Assembly: GCA_010015745.1 (NCBI GenBank)
Contig: ML978223.1
Coordinates: forward strand, 1 to 64,000
Reading direction: 5' to 3'
DNA: 64,000 nt
DNA from: Setomelanomma holmii
Lineage: Eukaryota > Ascomycota > Dothideomycetes > Pleosporales > Phaeosphaeriaceae
This document shows positions 11,752 to 22,337 of the stretch, piece after piece. Position numbers and translations under genes: made by a program. The notes beneath the pieces are model-generated. The model made no database searches and was not told where the DNA came from. It was given only the letters and a program-made list of their open reading frames with translations. Each line of letters starts with the position of its first letter. Within the stretch, counting starts at the first letter, position 1.

Positions 11752-13686
11752 ATGTCGTCACAGCCCCTGGCAGATCCGATCTTCGACGTTCAGGACATCA
11801 AGCTTTGCGATGACACCTTTGAGCAGCTGAAACTCGACCACACGGGTGATTTTTTCGACTTTGAGGCATTCAATAGTCTCGACCACGATGTTCCGCCTAG
11901 TCCGACACCTCAACTCATGGATTGCAGCGATCATGATGCCACCTGTCCCTTGCTCAATCAGCCGTGCGACCACAACTTCACCGCCTCGACGATGACCTGG
12001 ACCGACCCGGGCGCTATCGAATGTTCCGATGCACTGCGGCTTGATGGTGTCTCCTTCAGCTCATATGTATCTCACATGGACATGGCAGAAGACTGGCTTG
12101 CTTCTACCTCGCTCGACCCTGCTTTTGGGACCATACTGTCAACCGCCATCGAGCGGAGCTTGACTGAAGACGAAAACAACAACGGCCTGTCCAACCAACC
12201 TTTCCATGATAATGCGAACGCAACACCTACACAAGGACTCATCGCCCCGCTTCCCACCTCCCATGCCAGTACATTACTAGATGCTAGCGCCAAGCCAACA
12301 GAGTCGTCTCAACGTCCCAGGTCAAAGCGAGCCAAAATCAACGAATGGGCCAAAGATATTATGTCCAAGCAATTTCGTGTCAATCCATATCCGGACGACG
12401 AAGAAACATCACTGCTTTCGAAAGTGACGAATCTCACAAAACGCACGATCAGAACCTGGTTCACCAACACCAGATCACGCATCAAGGGGGGTGAAGAGAG
12501 TCAGCCTGGCATCACAAATCATCGGGACCCTCCTAGCAACTCAGCATTGAGCATTCTGCCCGTAGAACACCTGCCTCCAAAACGCAATACGAGTCCGTCT
12601 CTCAGTCTCTGCCAGGCTAGTTTGGAACCATTCGAAAGTAATTCAGATGCTGCCAGCATGGAATCACTCCTAAGATACTTGGCAGCGCCTATTGACACAG
12701 AGGCCATACCAAGGGACAAAGTTCGCGCTCTAGTGAACGAATCTGACAAGGCTGGACGCACAAAGTCTGCAGTGCCAGGGCAGAATTGGGCTAACAATTC
12801 TTTGGAGAACTACCCGTTTGCCATGGGGAATTGGACTAGATCAACTTATCGATCACCGAGCATCCACTCTGGAGCATCAGGACTATCAAATAGAAGCCAA
12901 GTAAGCTTCAGGTCCGAGGACTCCCGAGGCTCCCGTCGTGGTCGTAAACTATGGACCCGTGCACACGACGCGCTTCAACCTCTCACGACAAGGGCATCGC
13001 AAACGCAGTCCTCCGATTTGCACGACAGTATACGCTCGAGCAGCAGCATGCGTGCCCGCGATCTGAGACGATCGCGCAGCAGGTCCCGCCGCATGACAAA
13101 TTCATCAGAGCCTTCAAACGGAGGCTCAAAACCCGTTGTGTCACTTTCAAGCGACACAATTGATCTCGGGACCTCGGCTACTGGAGCGACGCTGAAGCCC
13201 TACTTCTGCACCATGAGCAGTTGCAACGCTACTTTTCAGCATGACTGGGAGTGGAGGCGCCACGAAGAAGCTGTTCATTATCAACCCTATCACTGGGTCT
13301 GTTGTCTAAGAGGCGTCGGTTCGGAACCGCTACCAGAATGTTGGATTTGCGGTGAGATTAGCGTATCAGTCAATCACTTTGCCGACCAACATTTCACATC
13401 CTGTGCGCAAGCGGATGTCGAATCTCGGACGTTTTTGCGAGAAGATCATCTGCTTCAACATATTGCTGGAGTTCACACCAAGGGTCCGCTGAAGAAAGGT
13501 GTCATCAAAGACCTCTTGTCGCTCTGGAAGATCCCAAATGCGGCAATGCAAACGTCACATCTTACGTGTGGGTTTTGTTGGCATACCTGCAGGCACTGGG
13601 AGGAACGACAAAAGCACGTCTCTGAACATATCCGGAAAGGCTATACGAAATCTGGGTGGCGCTCTGAACACCTTGCTGCACCATGA
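11752..13686 (+). CDS. Homeobox and C2H2 zinc finger transcription factor, copy 2, C-terminally short
   Basis: A single-exon paralogue of 644 residues. The start is the ATG at 11752 (MSSQPLADP); the frame upstream has only a GTG. A divergent homeodomain at about residues 195-250 ends WFTNTRSRIK. The conserved motif DSRGSRRGRKLW follows, then three C2H2-like units (FCTMSSC...HEEAVH; CWICG...HFTSC; LTCGFC...HVSEH). It stops shortly after the third unit, exactly where copies 1 and 3 have an intron followed by a further 150-190 residue Cys/His region; no remnant of that region is seen after 13686. It is either a genuine shorter form or a 3'-truncated duplicate. Interior frame integrity argues that it is still translated. 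Confidence 0.82.
   Translation: MSSQPLADPIFDVQDIKLCDDTFEQLKLDHTGDFFDFEAFNSLDHDVPPSPTPQLMDCSDHDATCPLLNQPCDHNFTASTMTWTDPGAIECSDALRLDGVSFSSYVSHMDMAEDWLASTSLDPAFGTILSTAIERSLTEDENNNGLSNQPFHDNANATPTQGLIAPLPTSHASTLLDASAKPTESSQRPRSKRAKINEWAKDIMSKQFRVNPYPDDEETSLLSKVTNLTKRTIRTWFTNTRSRIKGGEESQPGITNHRDPPSNSALSILPVEHLPPKRNTSPSLSLCQASLEPFESNSDAASMESLLRYLAAPIDTEAIPRDKVRALVNESDKAGRTKSAVPGQNWANNSLENYPFAMGNWTRSTYRSPSIHSGASGLSNRSQVSFRSEDSRGSRRGRKLWTRAHDALQPLTTRASQTQSSDLHDSIRSSSSMRARDLRRSRSRSRRMTNSSEPSNGGSKPVVSLSSDTIDLGTSATGATLKPYFCTMSSCNATFQHDWEWRRHEEAVHYQPYHWVCCLRGVGSEPLPECWICGEISVSVNHFADQHFTSCAQADVESRTFLREDHLLQHIAGVHTKGPLKKGVIKDLLSLWKIPNAAMQTSHLTCGFCWHTCRHWEERQKHVSEHIRKGYTKSGWRSEHLAAP
12913..12954 (+). other. 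Conserved RGSR-basic linker motif, copy 2
   Basis: Encodes SEDSRGSRRGRKLW, matching the motif in copies 1 and 3. Confidence 0.6.
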
Positions 13687-14228
13687 GCTGCCGCCTTCAA
13701 ATCTCATCACAACGCTGCTTTCGTCTACCCGAGTTGAGACATTATTTCCGACACCAAAACGGACGCGGACCAATCCCAGCCACAATGCTTATCATGTTTT
13801 TTAATGCTATCTCTAAGCGATGTTCGAGACTGGCAAGCATGAGTCGTAGGGGAACATGATATCGAAGTACCCGCGGTGTTTTCGATACCGCAGAGAATGC
13901 ACGCGCGCGATCAGGTTATTCATTGGGGTTCGTGAAGCAATAAGAACTTCCTAACGATCATCTATGGTTTGGAACGACTTCCTGAGGCCGTTCGTAACAT
14001 TGGCGTAGCATTCTCGTCGCTCTACTTGATGCTACGTTAGCACCTTCGTATGAAGCATGACTCCATGGGTACTGTCATGTTTCTGAGATGATGCTTAATA
14101 TCGTTCATCCTCAAGCATCAGTGAGGCAAGAGTACCAGACACTGCTCACAGTTTCTAAACCACTTGACCATTGATCTGCGCAGCCATTATTCACTCTCAA
14201 GGAAACGCTGTTTGAGCAATGCTCATGC
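13687..14228. other. Intergenic, nothing recognised
   Basis: Lies between the convergent ends of homeobox copy 2 and the rhodopsin-domain gene. No remnant of the C-terminal exon of the homeobox paralogues is visible. Confidence 0.4.
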
Positions 14229-15478
14229 TTATACATGGTCCTTCACAGAATGCGCCTTCTGCGACCTCACGTCGTCATCGCGAATGCTCACATGAGTCGT
14301 CTTCATGATCCCAGGACCCTTCTTATCCTCCAATTCTAAGATGTACCGCTCGCTTTCGTCGTCCGCCTGGTCGTCAAGCTTAGTATGACCTTTCGTGGAG
14401 TGCATGGTTGACATGCGGTGGGACTGGCCCGGTTGTTTCCTCGACGACCCGTGCAGAGTGTTTGCGAAATTGGCCGGCAGGATGTTTGAAAGTAAGCCAA
14501 GGATGATTTTGCGCAAAGGCGGAAGATTCGCAACAATGATGCCGACGCAGACTTCGTTGATGCTGCAAATGCTCAGGTCGATGGCATCCCACATCATTTC
14601 CTTGGTGCGAAGGAATCTGAACGTGGTTGGGATTTTGGCGATGGAGATACCTGTACCACTGTATAAAGTCAGCCTGCTGTTTGTACGAGAAGGAGTTGCG
14701 ACCCTTACACCAATGCCATGAGAAACACGATCCTCACACCCCACTGTGTCTGCTTGCTAAGTTGCACGTTCCTCAAGTACACGATGGGTGCAGCGGCATA
14801 AATCTGAGGTGCATCAGTATGTATTCGTCGTAAGAGTGCGATTCGCTTACCAAGTCGGTAAAAATGTTGGAGGCGATTTGGACGTATGCTGTCGTCTCAC
14901 TAACTGCTTCTGGCCAGCACTTCCCCTTCACGGAAAAGTCCCATCTCGAGTAGTATGGCCGACAGTACGCAAAATGCAAGATCATCATCATGACAAAATT
15001 GCACAAAACCACCACTACGACGGATATCCAGATGATGATTCGATAGCTTTTTCCGAAGTTGAGCGCCATCAAGTATGCACAAATCGACGCTTTGACGAGG
15101 AACATCGCGTAGACATTTAGACACTGCGAGATGAAGATGACGTGCAGCTCGTTAGATGTTCGTCCTGATACGAGCCACCAGGGATCTGCCATCAAACGGC
15201 CTTGGCCGCCGTTCGCAGCAAAGATAGCATACGGGATGCATCCAATGAAGTTCAGGATCTGGCGAAGGCATCAGCGCACAACTCACGCAGACGATCCTCC
15301 TATGACTTACTACTCCACCAAGCATGAGCCAGTCGCTCAGTCCCATCCACGGGTTCATCCGGAATCTCACAACCAGGCGCCAGCCTGCTACCAGTGTGGA
15401 CAGTGCAGCCATGACTGATGCAGTGCGGATCAGCTCGGGACCCCGATTGGGCCATCCTCCAGGTGGTTCACCACTCAT
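14229..15478 (-). CDS. Rhodopsin-domain (SAT4/PTH11-like) integral membrane protein
   Basis: Predicted seven-transmembrane plasma-membrane protein of 366 residues. Exons on the minus strand: 15478-15311, 15258-14851, 14803-14709 and 14658-14229, with introns of 52, 47 and 50 nt that keep frame (total 1101 nt). Family signs are an N-terminal helix (ASVMAALSTLVAGWRLVVRF), a cysteine followed by the CRPYYSRWDF loop, and the late segment SICSINEVCVGIIVANLPPL, followed by a charged cytoplasmic tail. SAT4/PTH11-type proteins are abundant in filamentous ascomycetes; a few act in surface sensing, but most have no known ligand. It is convergent with homeobox copy 2 and divergent from the GMC oxidoreductase. 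A second, distant member lies at 44169. Confidence 0.85.
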
Positions 15479-16686
15479 TGCTCGACTGTCGCACTTGAAT
15501 GCAAATTATTGTGTGTTGTTCGCAGAACCAAAAGATGAGAAGAGTCAGGAAGACATACCGGGGGAAGGGGCACTCGAGGACCATTGACAGGTCGCATATG
15601 TAGGAGCAGCTCAGGAACGACCCACTGACTTGGGCCTCTCCAGAAACAAGGTGATGGGAGCGTGCATGCATACGAGGCTGAGATTGTCAGAAGAGAAGTA
15701 CCGGGGGCTCATTGTCCGATTGGCTATCGGCTTGGGACACACCGAGGCAATGGCATGATCAGAGGGATTGTGTTCCTTCACCATCGAACGATTGTCCGGA
15801 TTTTCAATCAGACCATGCCAGCAGCAGCGCAACTCCTCGTTTTCACAAAAACCAAGATCAAAAACTCTCAGTGGTCGCCCGATGGCTTGCGCCTGAACCA
15901 TGCTCACAGAGCCGCGCCTGCCTCTCGAAACCTGCTGAGGCTTGTCCTGTTGCTCTTTTACACTGTAAGAGAGCAGTTTCGTGGCACTGCGGACAGCTAC
16001 CCAGATACGCGAAGGATGCGCCAAGAGGCGCCGGAGGATTCAAGCAAATTGCCGAACCGTGTTGAGCAGGGGTTCTCACACTCTAGGTGCATTCGGAGAT
16101 TTCAACCCTATCGGCAATTGTACCAGCGCATTCAATGATTAACGATACATCGAATCGCGCAAGCAGAAACAACTGCGTTGACCTCTGAATCACCACAAAG
16201 TCTTGTGTGGACCAGATTGACGTTGAAGTTTACGGGCACTAACTACCATCCACGCGAGGTACGGCCCTTGCGGCACTGGCTGAGGCGCATGAATTATGAA
16301 AAGCGCCGATGTAACCCCGTCCCGTCTCTCGGCTGCAAGCATGCTCGACGTACGTCTACATATGGCAATGATGAGCAACGACCAGAATCCTGTCATTCCT
16401 TCAATCACGTCGTGCAATCTCGCGTAAATGGCTCAAGCTTCGAAATCCCGCAATTTCACGATTCCCATGAGGCTCGAGCCTTCGCTTGGTAGCGCAGGAT
16501 GACCCTATTGCCGTTTGGTCTAGGTGCGTTTCGCCACGTGCGAACGGCATTCATCCAGTACCGATCATTTGGTAAGATTTAAGATCGAGGTTCCAAGACT
16601 TCGTGTTTTGGTTTTCTTCTCCACCTCGCCCGACATTCTTTTGCACGAGCACCTGCCGTGTGTCTGACAATCAGGTAGCCTTGACA
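15479..16686. other. Divergent intergenic region of 1.2 kb
   Basis: Lies between the rhodopsin-domain gene (minus) and the GMC oxidoreductase (plus). Several frames of 100-158 codons occur but show no domain, signal peptide or intron logic. Presumed promoter space. Confidence 0.4.
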
Positions 16687-18604
16687 ATGATGCATTCGTT
16701 GATCGTTCCTCTCGTTTTCGGTGCAGCGGTATGGGCAGACGCAACATATGATTATGTCATTGTTGGTGGAGGAACAACAGGCTTGGTCGTAGCTAACCGT
16801 CTGACTGAGGACCCAAGGAGTATGTTACCACAAATAATGCGCCGTCACCAAGTACCGAGACTAATTATCAACGCTTAAAGAGACTGTCTTGGTCATCGAG
16901 AATGGCATCCTCAACAATGGCACCACTTCCAGCATACCTGGTAACTCAGGCGGTCTCAACTTGGCGGCCATGTACGACATCTACAGCGCGCCAGTCGCCA
17001 ATCTGGGCAATCAAACATTCCTTGTGACCGTTGGCAACGTCGTTGGCGGTGGCTCATATGTCAACGGTATGCAATTCGACCGTGGCGCCGATGCCGACTA
17101 CGATGCATGGGCCGAGCTTGGTAACGAGGGCTGGGGCTGGAGCGATCTCGAGCCCTACTTCAAGAAGAGCAACGACTTCGATCCACCGTCTGCAGCGACT
17201 ACTAAGAAGTTTGGCATCACGTACGAGGAAGATGCTTACGGAAATGGCCCATTGAAGGTCTCCATACCTGACTACCAGTTCCCGGACATGAAGACTATCT
17301 ACCATTCCTGGGATGAGGTGGACATTCCTCACCCCAAGGAGGGTTTCAATGAACCAGTCGGTGTGTACTGGTCGCCCAACTCGATCAACAAGAAGACAGC
17401 CACGCGCAGTACTTCAAGGTCTGCGTACTACGATCCGATTGTTTCGCGCAAGAACTTGAAGCTATTGACCAACACTCATGTTGACGAGATCACCTTTAAG
17501 AAGAACAGGGTTGGTGCTCTGGTCGCTACTGGCGTGAAGTACACACCCCGAAGCACCAACAAGCAAGTTCAGGCCATTGCCGCCAAGGAGGTCATTCTTG
17601 CTGCAGGTGGCGTTTTCACGCCCCACTTGCTTATGAACTCTGGTATCGGCCCGAAAGATGTGCTGCAGGCTGCTGGTGTTACCGTCAAGAAGGTGAGTAC
17701 ATGACTTCAGAATCGCAGGATGAAGCTGACTCTTCAGGACCTCGCCGCCGTTGGCTCAAACTTCCAGGACCACGTTGCCAATTACATGAACTTCGACCTG
17801 CAGAACCTAAATCCTGAGAACCAGGGCGCTCTCAACACCAATGCCACATTCAACCAGACTTCTTACGATCAGTATCTCGCGAAGAAGACCGGGCCTTACT
17901 CGGTCGGCAAAGCTCACGGTCTTGTCTTCATCGCACTCCAGCACTTCGACTCAGCCTTCAAGCAGACCGTCGCCAAGATCCGCTCTCAAGTTGCCACCAA
18001 CTTCTTGCCCGCGCGTTACGCCAAGGACAAGAAGCTACTTGCTGGTTACTTGAAGCAGCGCGAGATCCTTGCCAACGAATTCTCGGGGGCTGACGCCGCT
18101 GTCGGGGAGATCGTTATTCAGCCATTGGGCTTCTCCGGTATCGCAAACAACAAGCCACTATCTCGAGGTACCATTACGCTGAACAACACACATCCCGAAG
18201 CATACCCAATCGTGCAGTGGAACACCTTCCAGAATCCAGTTGACGCAGACGTGATGGTGGCACTGACCAAGTACAATCGCGCACACTGGGCTAGCAAGGA
18301 ACTCGCAGTCTATAAGCCTGTTGAGACAGCACCTGGCCCACAATACCAGACCGACGAGGAAATCCTCCGTGGTGGTGTGGAGCAAGGCACGCTTCAACCT
18401 ACCTTCGCGCATCCCAGCGGTGGATGCAGCATGATGCCAGAGGAGTTGGGTGGATGTGTCAGCGACCAGCTGCTGGTGTACGGTGTGAATCAGTTGAGTG
18501 TGATTGATGCTAGCATTATCCCGTTGATTCCGGCGACGCATTTGCAGGCAACTATGTATGCGGTGGCGGAGAGGGCTGCGGATATCATCAAGAAGAGAGC
18601 TTAG
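16687..18604 (+). CDS. Secreted GMC-family FAD oxidoreductase
   Basis: FAD-dependent oxidoreductase of the glucose-methanol-choline family, 603 residues. Exons 16687-16819, 16881-17692 and 17738-18604. Residues 1-19 look like a signal peptide (MMHSLIVPLVFGAAVWADA), so it is probably extracellular. The FAD-binding GGGTTG is at residues 27-32 and the first family signature, GGGSYVNG, follows around residue 120. The two active-site residues are visible as His540 (FAHPSGG) and His583 (PATHLQATMYAVAE). Relatives include aryl-alcohol and alcohol oxidases and versicolorin B synthase-like enzymes; the substrate cannot be told from sequence. A second in-frame ATG at 16690 is an equally possible start. 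It may belong with the adjacent membrane protein and regulators, but only by position. Confidence 0.9.
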
Positions 18605-19616
18605 ACGGTGTTTGTTGTTGCGACGAATTAGAACATTGTAGTAATCCAAACAATACTTTCGTGAGGCAGCTTTTGCGCCGTGTTTGGAGTATGTGTATGT
18701 GCATTTTAGCTTCTGCGAATGGACCTGCCGACTACATCACCTAGCTTGTCGACAATCACAGTAAGCATATATCTGCCTTCAAGTTGCAAACAAGAAACGC
18801 AAGATTTACCTCAACATAGCACGAATTATGTTTCTTGCCCCAATTCCCTAACCATCTAACGCTCAGGATCAGCCGATCCATGACATTGATGGTTCAAGGT
18901 ATCTTGCCCCAGGCATGGATGGCTTCGAACCAGGCATCTTCAAACTCCGCATAATCTGGTCCCACTGGCCACATCTTTGCGTTTGCAGTACCACAGAGGA
19001 CGCTTTCCACTTAGGCATAGAGTCAATCGCCGTCATGTTGCGCGTAGCAGCTGGGTACAAAGACGTCCTTCCATCCGTACCAGACCAGGCGGACGCCAAG
19101 GGTGCAGTCAATACCACTGTCACAAAAGCCTGGAACATATCATCGACAAGGGGTTCCCACCTTATGCCGCTTGAAAAACCGAGTGTGGGGAGGCTAAAGC
19201 TCATCTGAAGGTGCGCTGCTTGGTGTTGGAGCGAAGAAGAACTCGAATACAACACTGCATAACGCGATAGAATGCGGATGTCCGTATCACACCGTTGGTA
19301 TTGATCGAACTACTCGTTCAATGATGGTGGTCGTGATCCAAAGGAGTGATAGAGATGCGAGAGTGATCGCGATCGGCCCGCGCCGGCTGATGGGGCACGC
19401 TATGACGTATCAGGCCTGACGCTCGCTTCTAGCCGTGGCTCTCTCCTCGATCATCAACGGCCCACCTCGTTCCTCAGCCTTATCACTGCCACGATACGAC
19501 ATCTCGCTTCAATCCACTCAAGATGATACCTTACCTCCCTTTTCGAGTGTTCCCACACCGTGTCGCATTAGACGGTGTGACGTGTCTTTGTCCACAAAAC
19601 TGGCCTCGTCGCAACA
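18605..19616. other. Intergenic, nothing recognised
   Basis: A 128-codon minus-strand frame at 18869-19255 begins at GTG and has no recognisable motif. The remainder is presumed promoter of homeobox copy 3. Confidence 0.4.
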
Positions 19617-22044
19617 ATGACCCTTGATTGGAGCTTTCCTTCTCAGCCTCAAGATGTGCCCGAGTCAAACTTCTTCGACGTCCACGATCTTGATTCTGTC
19701 CAAGACACCTCGTTTCTGGACCTATTCGAGTATGCAGATGGGTCGTTGCCCGCATCTGGAGACGTTCTGTCGCTGTGGACACCCAGTTTGTGCACATGTC
19801 GCGACTCATTTACCAGCTTTTGTTATGAGCATGAGCGACTTACCACGATCAAATATGTCACGGACGCCACATTCACAGACGAGGTGCCTGTAGGCTTCTC
19901 GCACCATTTCTCGCATGCAAGAAAGGACGTTGAGAGCCCGCTACAGTGTAACGTTCCAGGACCCACGGATTTGGAGATGGATACACACGCCACCCTTGAG
20001 AGATGCAGTCAGGGCGCGTTTGCGCAGCAAGACAGTGGTGTGCAGCAGAACCGAGTGCAAATCGACCAAGCAAGTGCCACAAAGCCATCACACCGCACAA
20101 AGATCTCAATCGCGCAAAGGACTAAACTTGAGGCACGCTTCGCTGTTGATCCCTATCCAGATAAGAAACATGTGGATGATTTGGCACGCGCTCTTGGTTT
20201 GACTCTACGGACTATTAGGACATGGTTCAACAACGCTAGATCTCGTAAAAGTACGTCGAAATGTAGATCCTCGACCTTTGCTGGCACGTCCAGCAACCAA
20301 CAGACCTAGCTTGCTAACTCCGTTGCGAACTAGTGTCGCGACATACATCCCAATCGTCCTCTGACAGTAACGAAAGCTCCCTACCGACCATCAGTTCTTC
20401 TTTATCCGTTTCAGAAGCAAGTCTAGCTGTGCTCAATCGTCTTTCGCCCAAGTCAAGCAATTCGTCGCTCGACAAGTTTCTGTCAACTCCACACGGCGAC
20501 GGAGCTGTGTCTACCTCACCTATCGAAGCCGTCCTCCAGAGAAACCCGTCAGTGCTCATGAATTGGCCCCCTCCTCCTTCGAGTCGGCCAGCAAGTATTA
20601 TAGGGTCCGAAAACTCTTGGGTCTCTACCGACAGTTTTCGAAGCTGCGCAAGTCAATGGTCGATTGATACTCGAGGTTCAAGACGAGGAAGAAAGCTTTG
20701 GAGAAGACCTTCAGAGCTCTCAACAGTCGCAATCAAGGATGGCCATCGCGGTAGCTTTCCACAATCTCGTGTATCAACCGATGCAGAGCGCGCCGATCGC
20801 ATCTCATGTTTGGCTGGTTTAGAGCGGGTTGCTGTATCCGATCGCAAGTCTGGTGGCATTTCACAAGAAGTCTCCAGTCGCCTGTCGGATGTCGAGAATC
20901 GACCACGAAGTGAAGCCATTGCACCCACCGAAGGACTTTCCCGACGTAGCTCTTCGGATCGAGCTTGTACCGATAACATAAACTCCGTCAAGACCATTTT
21001 TGAAGAAGCAACAAAAGTACCACGTCCATTCTTCTGCACATGGCTTGGCTGTGACATGACGTTCAGATATCGCTTCGACTGGTCCCGACACGAAGAAGCC
21101 ATTCGTTACTGCCCACATCATTGGATATGCGACATGAACCACTACCAAGGAACTTCCGATTCGCTTTACTGTCATACATGCAAGGGACGAAACCAAGCTG
21201 CGAAACAACCTGCTTGTGGCTGTGATGCGGCTGACGTTTCGGCGCGAATGTTCCTTCGCGAGGATCAGTTGGCGCAGCATATCAAAAGAGTGCATCTTCG
21301 CCCGGAAAATCTGGGTACAACCTTTTCGAAGGAATATTTATCTTCTCGGAAATTCGATAATCCAGCACTTCCGGAATCTGCTCTTCATTGTGGTTTCTGC
21401 GGCACAATTTCGGCCACTTGGGCCGAGCGACAGGACCATGTGTACGCACACCTCCAGAATGGCAATTGCAAATCTTCCTGGTGGCCCGATAGATGTCCAG
21501 AAGTCTACGGAGCAAGGTAGAGTGGTGAACATCAATAAAGGCTGGAGTCCGAATACTAACTCTGAATAGCGACGAGGGCTTCGTATGTCCCACATGCAAT
21601 TTGTCATTTGATGACTTTATCAGCGCGGTTCAAGACCATCCAAGCTGCGTCACCTGGTCTTGTCGATACCTTCATGACACGGGTGTGATGCTGAAAGAGA
21701 GACAAATTGAACCCGATGCCTTCTCAATGTTGTGCTGTCTCTGCTCGGCGGACTTGATTTCCACTACTGCGAGCACATTCAACCATGCACGATCGAATCT
21801 GATGAGCCATGTCAGACAGCATAGGTTGCGAGACTGTGCACAAGATATTTTTAGTGACTCTAAGGATTTCTTCGCACATCTTAAGCGGAAACATAAGGCT
21901 GACTGGAGCTTGAATGGTGAGAGTCAGCTGAGGCCGTGGCAGCGCGTTCAATTCCTCGAAATGATTGACGGGGGTGGGATTGTCCGGACGTTGCGTCCCC
22001 ACAAGATGGAATATACGTACGACTTTGTCGATCTACAAGTTTGA
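19617..22044 (+). CDS. Homeobox and C2H2 zinc finger transcription factor, copy 3
   Basis: Paralogue of 763 residues. Exons 19617-20250, 20334-21516 and 21570-22044, with introns of 83 and 53 nt; phases are consistent and the total is 2292 nt. The homeodomain lies at about residues 160-212, ending WFNNARSRK, and the first intron falls just after it. The linker motif DTRGSRRGRKLW is retained. C2H2-like units are FCTWLGCDMTF...HEEAIR, CHTCKG with a following Cys cluster, and LHCGFC...HVYAH. The third exon supplies the Cys/His region (CPTC, WSCRYLHD, CCLCS, HVRQH, HLKRKH) also present in copy 1 but missing in copy 2. The second intron is at the equivalent place to the only intron of copy 1, so it is ancestral. 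Predicted nuclear regulator. Confidence 0.87.
20660..20701 (+). other. Conserved RGSR-basic linker motif, copy 3
   Basis: Encodes SIDTRGSRRGRKLW, matching copies 1 and 2. Confidence 0.6.
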
Positions 22045-22337
22045 CCTGATCTACCTTCCGGGAGCTGACGACGGTGGTCAGTTGCGAATTCTAGCTACAA
22101 GAAATGTAACGAAGCAGCCAGGTTTCCGTAAATATGAGCATGCTTGCATTATGTTTCTTCGTGCACCACTGCGGCTATCGTGCATGTGGTGGGCGCAAAA
22201 AGTATGCGCTAAATAGTCCTGTCTGGGACACTGCCAGTCTTACCTTCCACGGCACTTACATGAGTCTTCCACGGGGTCACACAATCGGATTCTACCGCAA
22301 GCCCGTCCCGCCCCAGTTCAAGGTCTGGCTTGGCCAT

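Noticed and set aside
15611..16138. Overlapping frames on both strands upstream of the GMC gene
   Set aside because: Mutually overlapping, no domain, probably chance frames in a promoter region.
18869..19255. 128-codon minus-strand frame
   Set aside because: Starts at GTG, no ATG in a sensible place and no recognisable motif.
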